The translations under genes and the position numbers were made by a program. A model generated the notes under the pieces. The model was not told the DNA's origin, did not search any database, and saw only the letters and a program-made list of their open reading frames with translations. A stretch of 42,770 nt of DNA from a virus. The stretch lies in the IMG/VR virus record IMGVR_UViG_3300048996_000026, positions 1 through 42,770 of that record; one strand, written 5' to 3'. Positions 21,582-29,418 of this stretch are shown one piece after another; the stretch's first letter is position 1; each line of letters starts with the position of its first letter.

Positions 21582-23599
21582 GGACCGTCAACCTCACCTC
21601 CGCAAAGGGCGGCATCAATCGCCTTCGGGTGAAGGGCGGCGTCTCGACCGAGGTGCTGTTCGACCTGCACAACGGCTATGTGACGGCCGCACGGACCTGC
21701 AAGAGCCGGCCGGGCTCGGTGGTGGATACGACGCTGCCGCCCGGGACGAAGGGCCTATGCGCGTTCAACGGGGGGCTGGTCGTCTTCGCGACGGCGCCGG
21801 TGGAAATCGCAGACCCGCGCTACTCGTGCGAGGTCATCTTCCATCCGACCGACCAGGCGCTCGGCCTCAAGGAGATCCATTTCGCCAGCCCGTTCCTTGG
21901 CTACCTCTACGTGGTGGCCGAATTCGAGGACGGCAGCGTCTTCCACTACTGGATGCAGCGTGGCGAGGCGTGGAAGCCGGACACGGTGTATCGGGAGGGC
22001 GCGATCGTGGAGCCGACGCAGCGCAACGGCGTCGCGTACCGCGCCCGTCGCATCGGCCCGCCGAACCCGCTGTGGGCGCCGGACGTGGAGCGCGAGATTG
22101 GCGACCGCGTCGAGCCGACGAGCGCGAACGGCTACTACTACGAGGCCATCAACCTGCTGGCCCCGGACACCGAGGATCCCGTCGATACCGGCGGGGACAC
22201 GCCGCCGGGCGAAGCGGGCTCGCTGGCCGTGTCCGGCGCCCTTCCTGACGGCTACGTCGGCGTGCCGTACTACAACGCGAGCCTGTTCGAGGACGCCTTC
22301 AAGGTCGCGGGTGGCCTGTTCATGCCCGCCGTGACGGGCGACCTGCCGCCGGGCCTGACCTTCGACAAGGGCGACAACAACCGCCGGGTCAACGTCTACG
22401 GCATCCCGCTCGTGGCGGGCACGCACGCGGTCACGGTGAACGCGGCGGCCGACACCACGGTCACGCACGCGCAGAGCCTCACGATCCACCCGCGTCCGAG
22501 CTTCGGGACGCTGGACTTCACCCGTCGCTCGCCCTCGCGCTTCGTGGCGATGGTCGACGCGCATACCGCCCGCTTCGACTCGGCGGGCGGCATCCTCGGG
22601 CTGGTCGGACTCACGTCGGGCAAGGCCTACGCCGAGGTCACGGTCGCCGGCTCGGCCGTCCTCGGCATCCACGCGGCGAACGTCGACAACCCGACGATCA
22701 GCGACACCGGCAATCCCGCGGGCACCTACGGGATCAGCGTCGGCCCCGGCACCTACGGCATCGCGCTCGACGGCGGCAAGGTGTGGATCAGCAATGCGGC
22801 CGGCGTGTTCCCGGGCGATCCTGCCGCGGGCACCGGCGCGCTGGCGACGCTCGGGCTGACCTACGGCGACGCCTACCGCCTCGCGATCAACGGGGCCTCC
22901 GGCGCGGTGGCCGTGGCGAACTTCGGCAACAGCGCATGGGCGCACACGCCGCCCGCGGGCTTCGCTGGCTGGGCGCTGCCGGTTGCGGCCGTCCCGGCGA
23001 TCTGGAGCAGCGAAGGCGCGCACATCGCCGAGATCGACTCGCCTGCCGTCGGTGCCCGGGAGTGGCCGAACGCGACCGAAGCCGGCGTACTGGACGCGAT
23101 GCGCACGACGGTCCCGACCGGAACGTATGCCGGCCTGCGCGCGACGCTGGGCAAGTCGGCCGGCAAGTGGCAATTCGAGTTGACGGCCACGGGCAACGTG
23201 CCTGAAATCCTGATGGGCCTCGCGAAGGCGGGCTACGACTTCACCACCGGTCAAGGCATCGGTCTCGACGGCTCGGCGGACTCGATCAGCGTGGCCCATG
23301 CCGTGCGGGACCCGGCAACCGGCGTCATCGGCACGGAGGTGCATACCTCGCTCGCAGGCGCGCATACGTCGAGCCGCTCGATCATCGTCAATGGCGCCGT
23401 CTACACCTTCGCCTGCGACTTCGACGCGGGCACGGTCGACATCTGCCGCAACGGCACCCTGCTGCAAGCGGTCACCGGAATCCCCGCGGGCGAATGGTTC
23501 CCGGCTTTGGGCGCTGCTTGGTGGCCGCGCGCGGCGTTGCGGGCCGTCGACCTGGCGCACCCGGTTCCCGGCTTCGCTGACTGGACGGAGACGCCGTAA
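21578..23599 (+). CDS. Tail structural protein with Ig-like and SPRY-like domains
   Basis: This encodes 673 residues. ATG at 21578 overlaps the adaptor stop; the same frame is open further upstream but opposes coding there. The N-terminal ~130 residues (SAKGGINRLRVKGG, DLHNGYVTAARTCKSRPGS, HFASPFLGYLYVVAEFEDGS) look like the start of a podovirus tail-hub/nozzle protein. Two 'W...v..GdrVEPT..NGyyYeA' modules follow. Then a putative Ig domain (LPDGYVGVPY..., ~220-310) and two SPRY-like beta-sandwiches (~315-480 and ~500-670; AYAEVTVAGSAVLGI..GTYGIALDGGKVW). The added domains may bind host surfaces. Confidence 0.68.
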   Translation: MRTVNLTSAKGGINRLRVKGGVSTEVLFDLHNGYVTAARTCKSRPGSVVDTTLPPGTKGLCAFNGGLVVFATAPVEIADPRYSCEVIFHPTDQALGLKEIHFASPFLGYLYVVAEFEDGSVFHYWMQRGEAWKPDTVYREGAIVEPTQRNGVAYRARRIGPPNPLWAPDVEREIGDRVEPTSANGYYYEAINLLAPDTEDPVDTGGDTPPGEAGSLAVSGALPDGYVGVPYYNASLFEDAFKVAGGLFMPAVTGDLPPGLTFDKGDNNRRVNVYGIPLVAGTHAVTVNAAADTTVTHAQSLTIHPRPSFGTLDFTRRSPSRFVAMVDAHTARFDSAGGILGLVGLTSGKAYAEVTVAGSAVLGIHAANVDNPTISDTGNPAGTYGISVGPGTYGIALDGGKVWISNAAGVFPGDPAAGTGALATLGLTYGDAYRLAINGASGAVAVANFGNSAWAHTPPAGFAGWALPVAAVPAIWSSEGAHIAEIDSPAVGAREWPNATEAGVLDAMRTTVPTGTYAGLRATLGKSAGKWQFELTATGNVPEILMGLAKAGYDFTTGQGIGLDGSADSISVAHAVRDPATGVIGTEVHTSLAGAHTSSRSIIVNGAVYTFACDFDAGTVDICRNGTLLQAVTGIPAGEWFPALGAAWWPRAALRAVDLAHPVPGFADWTETP

Positions 23600-23790
23600 T
23601 GGGCGTGCGCAGCGGAAAGGTCGAGCCCAAGTGGATCGCCGAGCGCGGGGCGATCGTCTATGAGGACGTGAACCTCGGCAGCCCTGAGGCGCCGGTCGTG
23701 CCGTCGACGCCTGTCACGGACCCGCCGCCCGAGATCGTGGATCGCTACGGCCCGCCGTGGCGCCAGGTCATGAATCAGGAGCTGCAATGA
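23599..23790 (+). CDS. Small tail-protein fragment-like gene (63 aa)
   Basis: The frame runs from ATG at 23599 (TAATG with the previous stop) to TGA at 23790 (overlaps next ATG). Its core SGKVEPKWIAERGAIVYEDV repeats a motif found twice in the next protein (SGAAEPAWPPVNGQQVIDHE and SGATEPAWPNEPGANVVDG). It therefore looks like a detached module of the same tail protein rather than an independent gene family. Confidence 0.6.
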   Translation: MGVRSGKVEPKWIAERGAIVYEDVNLGSPEAPVVPSTPVTDPPPEIVDRYGPPWRQVMNQELQ

Positions 23791-25121
23791 TTCCTGTCTG
23801 GCAGGCGGGCACGCTGTACATGCCGGGCGATATCGTGCGTCCGGCAAGCACCGTGTCGCCTGAATCGGTCGCGCTGGAGAACGGCGACTTCGAGGCCGGC
23901 GACACCGGCTTCGTGAAGGGTGCCGGATGGTCGATCGACCAGGTGGGGCCGGCGTACAGCGGCGCGTGGTCGGCGCGCATGGTCGGCAATGCGGCGGGGT
24001 CCCTGCTCGAGAGCGTCGCATCCGCGCCTGTCACGCCCGGGCAGCCGGTGAGTGCGAGCGTCATGGTGGCGCAGGGCGCGGCAGATCGCGGGGACGCGGG
24101 CGGACGTGTGCGGCTGCGGTGGTTCGATGCGGCCGGAACGCTGCTCCGCGAGGATGACGGCAACAACATCGACAGCAGCAGCGGCGGAGGCTTCAAGCGC
24201 TCCGCCGTGACCGCCTCGGCGCCGGCGAACGCATCGCGCGTCACGCTCGGCGTCTGGGGGTGGAACAAGACCGGCGACCCCGCAGCATTCGATGGCTTGA
24301 GCTGGAGCGTTGTCGCGCCGCCTTCCGTGGTTGGCCTCGTCTTCAAGGCTGTGCAGCCGAAGGCGGGTAAGAGTGGCGCGGCAGAGCCGGCGTGGCCGCC
24401 AGTGAACGGCCAGCAGGTCATTGACCACGAGGTTATCTGGGAAGCGGTCACGACTTCTCGCATCGTGTGGCAGGCGCATCCGATCCTGCTCTCGGGCGCC
24501 ACCGAGCCGGCGTGGCCGAACGAGCCCGGCGCCAACGTCGTCGACGGCACGATTAGCTGGGAGGCGATCAGCCGCCGCGTCGAAGACCCGAAGTGCCCGA
24601 ATTCCAAGATCGTGGCGATCATGGCGAGCAAGGTGTTCGCCGCAGACCGCGACATCATCCGGTTCTCGGCCACCGCCAACCCGCGGGACTGGAGCTCGGC
24701 CGACGACGCCGGGTATCTGCCGAGCGGGCTGCAGCAGGCCAACGCCAATGACATGGCGGTGCTGGCGCCGTATCGCTCGAACCTCGCCGCCTTCAACGCG
24801 TCGAGCTTCCAGATGTGGCAGGTGGACCCGGACCCCGCCGCGATGGCGCTGCTCGACCAGATGGAGGGCATCGGCTCGGTCTGGCAACACGCCGCGCAAC
24901 CAGTGGGGGATGAGCTGTTCTTCCTCGCCGCGCTCGGCGTCCGAACGGTCGGCATCGCGGCCGGATCCACGAACCTGGCCGCCGGCGATGTGGGCATGCC
25001 GATCGACCCGCTGGTTCAGGCGGCCATTGCCGCAGCCGTGGCGGCGGGCATCAAACCGCGTGCAACGTACTACCCGAGCGCGGGGCAGTACTGGCTTGCG
25101 ATCAACCGGGAAGCGCCCTGA
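23787..25121 (+). CDS. Tail protein, propeller-like central part
   Basis: This encodes 444 residues from ATG at 23787. Residues ~30-190 resemble a carbohydrate-binding-type jelly roll (NGDFEAGDTGFVKGAGWSID..., ending FDGLSWSVVAPP). Two 'SG..EPAWP...G..V.D....WEA' modules follow. The remaining ~180 residues (KVFAADRDIIRFSATANPRDW, LAAFNASSFQMWQVDPDP, YYPSAGQYWLAI) look like a nozzle beta-propeller. It ends abruptly at GQYWLAINREAP, where related proteins would continue; the likely continuation is in the next gene. Confidence 0.66.
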   Translation: MIPVWQAGTLYMPGDIVRPASTVSPESVALENGDFEAGDTGFVKGAGWSIDQVGPAYSGAWSARMVGNAAGSLLESVASAPVTPGQPVSASVMVAQGAADRGDAGGRVRLRWFDAAGTLLREDDGNNIDSSSGGGFKRSAVTASAPANASRVTLGVWGWNKTGDPAAFDGLSWSVVAPPSVVGLVFKAVQPKAGKSGAAEPAWPPVNGQQVIDHEVIWEAVTTSRIVWQAHPILLSGATEPAWPNEPGANVVDGTISWEAISRRVEDPKCPNSKIVAIMASKVFAADRDIIRFSATANPRDWSSADDAGYLPSGLQQANANDMAVLAPYRSNLAAFNASSFQMWQVDPDPAAMALLDQMEGIGSVWQHAAQPVGDELFFLAALGVRTVGIAAGSTNLAAGDVGMPIDPLVQAAIAAAVAAGIKPRATYYPSAGQYWLAINREAP

Positions 25122-26026
25122 TGCCGTGGGTCAACGTGTTCGACGTGGGCGCCTGCCGCGTCGAGGTCTACGAGAGTGGTCCGGTGCTGATCCCCGAGGG
25201 CGACTACGCAGCGCGGGGCATCACCGTTTCGACAGCCGGGGGCGTCGTGAGCCTGACCTGCGCAAGCGAGGTCATTTCCTTATGGGAGGTCCGCGTGGTG
25301 CCGTCGTTCGCAACGGCTGACCTTCCGGTGAGGCTTGGCGCGTTCGCAGGCCCGGTCTATCGCGCCGCGCTCTGGCTCGATGGCGGAATCCTGGACTTCG
25401 CGAACCTCACTCCAGCCGGCGACGCCTACACCCCCGACCCGGCGCAGCTCTCCCCGCCGTGGAATGCGGCCGGGATTCGGACCGCCTCCGAGGCCGGCAC
25501 CGGCACGGTGAGCTTCGTGGTGGAGATCGAGCAGGCCGAACCCGTCCGCGTCGCGCAGATCTTCGTCTATTCGATGACCCAGACCGGCAACGTCGGTGCG
25601 TGGAGCCGTTACACGCTCCCGTATGCCGTTGATGCCTTTGCCCAGCTCGGGAACGATCTACTCATCCGCAGCGGCGATTCCGTGTATCGCGTCGCCGAGT
25701 CGGCAGTCGATGACGCCGGCGTCGGATTCGACGGGACGGTGCAATGGAACTGGCTCGACATGGGCCAGCCGGGAGTGACCAAGATGCTCGAAGGCTTCGA
25801 CGTGGTGAGCGAGGGCGTGCCGAGCGTGAGCATCGGTTACGACCAGCGCGACCGTGCGGCCTTCACCGAGCCGTATGCGGTGGCCGCCGACACGTTGCCG
25901 GGCGGGATCATTCCGCTGCCGGTGAGCGGCCCGTCGTTTTCAATGCGGGTCGACTTCGCCCCGGGCGAGCCATGGGAGCTGTCGGCGGCCACGCTGTACA
26001 TGCACGACAACCGGGCGGGGGCGTGA
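25121..26026 (+). CDS. Tail protein, continuation of the propeller
   Basis: This encodes 301 residues. ATG at 25121 shares a base with the previous stop (TGATG). The first ~140 residues (VFDVGACRVEVYESGPVLIPE...) are a domain I do not recognise. From residue ~145 the sequence (VAQIFVYSMTQTGNVGAWSRYTLPYAVDAFAQLGNDLLIRSGDSVYRV) reads like the natural continuation of the preceding propeller. The two products probably associate to form one tail-nozzle structure. Confidence 0.66.
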   Translation: MPWVNVFDVGACRVEVYESGPVLIPEGDYAARGITVSTAGGVVSLTCASEVISLWEVRVVPSFATADLPVRLGAFAGPVYRAALWLDGGILDFANLTPAGDAYTPDPAQLSPPWNAAGIRTASEAGTGTVSFVVEIEQAEPVRVAQIFVYSMTQTGNVGAWSRYTLPYAVDAFAQLGNDLLIRSGDSVYRVAESAVDDAGVGFDGTVQWNWLDMGQPGVTKMLEGFDVVSEGVPSVSIGYDQRDRAAFTEPYAVAADTLPGGIIPLPVSGPSFSMRVDFAPGEPWELSAATLYMHDNRAGA

Positions 26027-26532
26027 TGGCCGACGGCGACCGGGAGCCACAGGAAACGCGCCTGGCGCGGCCGATGCTGCAGGACTTCGCCTACCTCGCG
26101 GCCCGGCTTCCGGAGAGCGAGCAGGCGCAGTGGTGTGCGGCCACCGGTGCGGCCGAGTTCGACGCCGACGCCTGCGCGCGCGACTTCGCGAAGGCGGGGC
26201 CTCTGCAATGGGTGTTGCTGGGTCCGGACAACCTGCCGCTGTATGCCTGCGGCGGAAACGAGGTGGCGCCCGGCGTGCTGCAGACGTGGGCGCTCGGCAG
26301 TGAGGCCGGGTGGAAAGTCCATGGCCGCGCCATCACCCGGACCACGCGACGACTCATCGACGCGATGCTCGAGGAAGGCTATCGCCGTGTGCAGACCGTC
26401 GCGCATGCGGATCGACGGGACGCGCACGTCTGGTACATGCGCGGGCTCGGGATGAAACACGAGGGCGTGCTTCGAAAGGCGAATGCAGACGGGTCGGATG
26501 CCGCGATGTTCGCGCGCGTGAAGGAGGACTGA
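26026..26532 (+). CDS. GNAT-fold protein in the virion operon
   Basis: This encodes 168 residues from ATG at 26026 (TGATG with the previous stop). The C-terminal half TTRRLIDAMLEEGYRRVQTVAHADRRDAHVWYMRGLGMKHEGVLRKAN matches the later strands and helices of GNAT acetyltransferases, with the 'A....W...LGM..EG.LR' ending. The acetyl-CoA pyrophosphate loop is not clear, so activity is uncertain. Similar GNAT-like proteins occur beside ejection proteins in several podoviruses and may modify a host or virion protein early in infection. Confidence 0.7.
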   Translation: MADGDREPQETRLARPMLQDFAYLAARLPESEQAQWCAATGAAEFDADACARDFAKAGPLQWVLLGPDNLPLYACGGNEVAPGVLQTWALGSEAGWKVHGRAITRTTRRLIDAMLEEGYRRVQTVAHADRRDAHVWYMRGLGMKHEGVLRKANADGSDAAMFARVKED

Positions 26533-26535
26533 GGC

Positions 26536-27150
26536 ATGTGCGGAGGCGGCGGCAACAAAGCGGGCGACGAAGCCAACCGGCTCGAGCGTGAGCGACAGGC
26601 GCGCATCGCCTCGACGATCGCATCGGTCAATCAGGTGTTCGACAACCCGGGCCGGCAGGGCGAAATCGCCGACTACGGCAACGCCATGCGCCAGTTCTAC
26701 AGCGAGGACCTGAATCGCCAGAAAGCGGAGACGGACCGGGAACTGCGCTTCGCGCTCGCGCGGGGTGGCCTCGTGGGCGGAAGCGCGCAGGTGGACCAGC
26801 AGCGCCGGTTCGGCGAGCAGTACGCCCGCGGGTTGCTGGATGTGGAGCGCCGCTCTGCAGGTGCCATGGCCGACCTCACCGCGGCGGATCAGGACGCCCG
26901 AGCCCGCTTCATTGGCTTGGCGAATCAAGGCCTTGACGCGACCACCGGCGCCAGCCAAGCGGCCTCCGCCATGCGCGCGACCATCGACAGCTCCCGGGCC
27001 GGTGCGATGCAGCAGGGCGTGGGCGATGCGTTCGGGACGTTCAAGAAGTTCTACGAGGATTCAAAGTCCGCAGCGGTGCGGCGCCGCGCTGATTACAACT
27101 CGATCGGCCTGTACCAGACGCCGGGGTTCAACTATGGGGGGCAGGGCTGA
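26536..27150 (+). CDS. Ejection (internal virion) protein 1
   Basis: This encodes 204 residues from ATG at 26536. It starts MCGGGGNKAG, then is alanine/arginine-rich and helical (ERERQARIASTIASVNQVFDN, LNRQKAETDRELRFALARGGLVGGSAQVDQQRRFGEQ), ending QTPGFNYGGQG. The MC-glycine start and helical body are typical of the internal proteins of N4/T7/epsilon15-type podoviruses that form a channel across the host envelope. The next gene has the same type of start. Confidence 0.68.
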   Translation: MCGGGGNKAGDEANRLERERQARIASTIASVNQVFDNPGRQGEIADYGNAMRQFYSEDLNRQKAETDRELRFALARGGLVGGSAQVDQQRRFGEQYARGLLDVERRSAGAMADLTAADQDARARFIGLANQGLDATTGASQAASAMRATIDSSRAGAMQQGVGDAFGTFKKFYEDSKSAAVRRRADYNSIGLYQTPGFNYGGQG

Positions 27151-27815
27151 TGTGCACGGGCTTTGAAATCGCGGCGTTGGCAACGACGCTGGCTGGCACC
27201 GGCGCGGGCATCTACACCCAGCAGCGCACGTTGAACCGGCAGGACCAGCAGGCGGCCAGCGCCATCCAGACGCAGGGCCGGGTGCAGCGGCAGGTGGATT
27301 CGCGCGTCGACGATGAGGTGCGCCGGCTGGAAGGCTCCACCGCGGCGGACGAACGCGCCCAAGCGCTCGAAGGCTATATGAACACCCTGAGCCGCAACCG
27401 TCGGTCGCTGGAGGGCGGACTTGCGCCGACGATCGGATCCGACACCTACCGCGCATCGAGTGCGCAGGCCGCTGGCGACGTGAACACCTATGCGCAGCGC
27501 GCCGCCGACCTGATGAGCCGGATCGACGCGCCCGCCATGCAGCGCCAGGGCGAGGCCTTCGGCTATGGCCGACTGGCTACCGACATCGGCACGCTCGCGC
27601 GCAACGCGCAGGGCGAATCGTTCCTCGACGAGATGAGGATGCGGGCAATCCGCAAGAACCCGTTGATCGACGCGGCGGCCGGCGCGATGACGGCGTATGG
27701 CGGGAGCATGGCGGGCCGGGCCAGCGGAGCCGGATACACGGGGCGCGCCGGCGTGCAGCCCTACATGAGCGGAACGGGCGGCGCGTGGGCCAACGCCTAC
27801 GGAGCGGGGGGCTGA
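27150..27815 (+). CDS. Ejection (internal virion) protein 2
   Basis: This encodes 221 residues from ATG at 27150. The start MCTGFEIAALATTLAGTGAG is a hydrophobic helix, then an Ala/Arg/Gln-rich region follows (TQQRTLNRQDQQAASAIQTQ), with a glycine-rich C-terminus. It could anchor to or cross the host inner membrane during DNA delivery. The MC start, size and neighbours suggest it is a relative of the preceding protein. Confidence 0.66.
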   Translation: MCTGFEIAALATTLAGTGAGIYTQQRTLNRQDQQAASAIQTQGRVQRQVDSRVDDEVRRLEGSTAADERAQALEGYMNTLSRNRRSLEGGLAPTIGSDTYRASSAQAAGDVNTYAQRAADLMSRIDAPAMQRQGEAFGYGRLATDIGTLARNAQGESFLDEMRMRAIRKNPLIDAAAGAMTAYGGSMAGRASGAGYTGRAGVQPYMSGTGGAWANAYGAGG

Positions 27816-27816
27816 T

Positions 27817-29418
27817 ATGGCCGGGAACTCGATGTTCTCGCTCGGCGCCAGCATTGCCGACCTGATCGGTGGCGGCCCCGGCCGGCGCGCGGAGGACGAA
27901 TACGTCCCCCAGATCAACAAGAACGCGGTCGCCGCGGGCAACTGGCAGGAGGCGGTCAAGAAGCGCGCCATGAACACCGCGCGCGCATCGATTACGCCCG
28001 AGCTCATGCAGCAGCTCGGCTACGCGGCCACGGAAGCGCAGGCCATCGCGCCGCTGCTGCTGGCCAACGAGACTGTGAACCTCGGCAACCTCGGGAAGCA
28101 CCAGCTCCCGGGCTTCGGAGAAGCGGCCGGCATCCAGCGCGAATCGCTGCTGGGGGACGTGGTCGACGTGCCGCGGGCCAATCGGGCGGTCGCCTTCATG
28201 GAGGGCAGGGAATACCAGCCCGTGCGGATTCAGGACGGTCACGCGCTGCCGGATGGCGGCTCGCTGGCCGACGTGGCGGCGCAGGCCATGATGCTCCCGG
28301 GCAAGGCCGCGAGCCTCGCCAAGCTCGAATCCGACGACGCAGGAAACCTGTATCAGATCGGCCCGGACGGCCGTGGCCGCGCCGTGCAATTCGGTGGCGA
28401 GACGATGCCCGCTGGCCCGGTCACGGGCGGGGGCGCCGCGGTGCTGGAGGACGCCATCTCGTCGGTCATCGGTCCGCTGGGTGGCCGCATCACGTCAACC
28501 ACGGGCGGCCGGCACAACCCCGGCAGCAAGCACTACAGCGGCGGCGCAATCGACGTGGGCATGGCGCGCGAGTCGCCGCAGCAGCAGGCGCAGATTCTCG
28601 CGGCCCTGCAGGCGATCCCCGGCATCCGTGTCCGGGACGAGCGCACGCGCCCGCCGGGACAGGCGGTCTGGAGCGGTCCGCATCTGCACGTGGAGCGCAT
28701 CGGCGACATTCCCGCGCAGGTTGCGCAGGCGGGCGGGGCGCCGCGGTTCACCAACAAGGGGCGCAGCAGCTCGGGCGGCGCGAGCTACAGCCCGCTCTCG
28801 GCTGGCGAAGTGACGGCACTGGGGCTGCCCACTGGCACGGTGGCGCAGCGCAACGAGAAGACAGGGCAGGTGAGCATCCTCAGCAAGCCCGACGCCCGCA
28901 CGGGCGCCGGTGGCGGCCAAGACCCGCTGCCCGCTGGTGAGGCTGGAAAGGTTCGCACCCGCCACCGTGAGCTGCGCGAGACGTTGGACACCTTCAAGGC
29001 GTTCGACCAGGCGCTCACGGATATTCCGAACGGTCCCGGCATCGCATTCGACGGCGCGGCAAAGGGCCGGCTGGGCACGGCTTACAACAACGCCCGCGCG
29101 CAGCTTCGCGTGCTCTACAACACCGGCGTCCTACAGCCGGGCGAACTGCCCATGCTTGAGAACGCCCTGCGTGATCCGACGAGCACGGCCGCGCTCGTGG
29201 ATCCACGCACGCGCTCGCAGCTCCGTTCGCAGCTGGACGAGCTGTACCACCTGACCGAGAAGGCGTTTGACTCGCTGGTAACGAGCTACCCGCAGATGTA
29301 CGACGCGGAGCGGTATGAATCGGAAAAGGGAGCCGCGCTTGGGAGGCCTGCTCTAGGCCAAGAAGCGATGGCGCCTCGCCGCCTGAAGTTCAACCCGGCC
29401 ACCGGGAGGGTCGAGTAA
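27817..29418 (+). CDS. Ejection protein with M15-type peptidase domain
   Basis: This encodes 533 residues from ATG at 27817. Residues ~220-300 contain GGRHNPGSKHYSGGAIDVG and, further on, GPHLHVE. This matches the zinc-binding H-x6-D...H-x-H pattern of M15/D-Ala-D-Ala-carboxypeptidase-like enzymes. That activity would open peptidoglycan cross-links during DNA entry. The flanks are helical virion sequence (ITPELMQQLGYAATEAQAIAPLLL before; LRETLDTFKAFDQALTDIP and LRSQLDELYHLTEKAFDSL after). Ejection proteins carrying a wall enzyme are well known, usually as lysozyme/transglycosylase; a peptidase is less common. Confidence 0.78.
   Translation: MAGNSMFSLGASIADLIGGGPGRRAEDEYVPQINKNAVAAGNWQEAVKKRAMNTARASITPELMQQLGYAATEAQAIAPLLLANETVNLGNLGKHQLPGFGEAAGIQRESLLGDVVDVPRANRAVAFMEGREYQPVRIQDGHALPDGGSLADVAAQAMMLPGKAASLAKLESDDAGNLYQIGPDGRGRAVQFGGETMPAGPVTGGGAAVLEDAISSVIGPLGGRITSTTGGRHNPGSKHYSGGAIDVGMARESPQQQAQILAALQAIPGIRVRDERTRPPGQAVWSGPHLHVERIGDIPAQVAQAGGAPRFTNKGRSSSGGASYSPLSAGEVTALGLPTGTVAQRNEKTGQVSILSKPDARTGAGGGQDPLPAGEAGKVRTRHRELRETLDTFKAFDQALTDIPNGPGIAFDGAAKGRLGTAYNNARAQLRVLYNTGVLQPGELPMLENALRDPTSTAALVDPRTRSQLRSQLDELYHLTEKAFDSLVTSYPQMYDAERYESEKGAALGRPALGQEAMAPRRLKFNPATGRVE

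Noticed and set aside
21755-23560. 601-residue open frame on the minus strand opposite the tail gene
   Set aside because: Composition is Arg/Val/Asp/Ala-rich with no domain signal, and the + frame has clear Ig/SPRY-like patterns and coupled start/stop codons.
23768-24997. Long minus-strand frames opposite the 23787 tail gene
   Set aside because: Shadow frames; the + strand carries repeated EPAWP modules and propeller-like sequence.
25622-25634. Near copy TATGCCGTTGATG of the late element
   Set aside because: Two mismatches in the 12-mer and no GCA or TGG at the fixed offsets; inside a tail gene.
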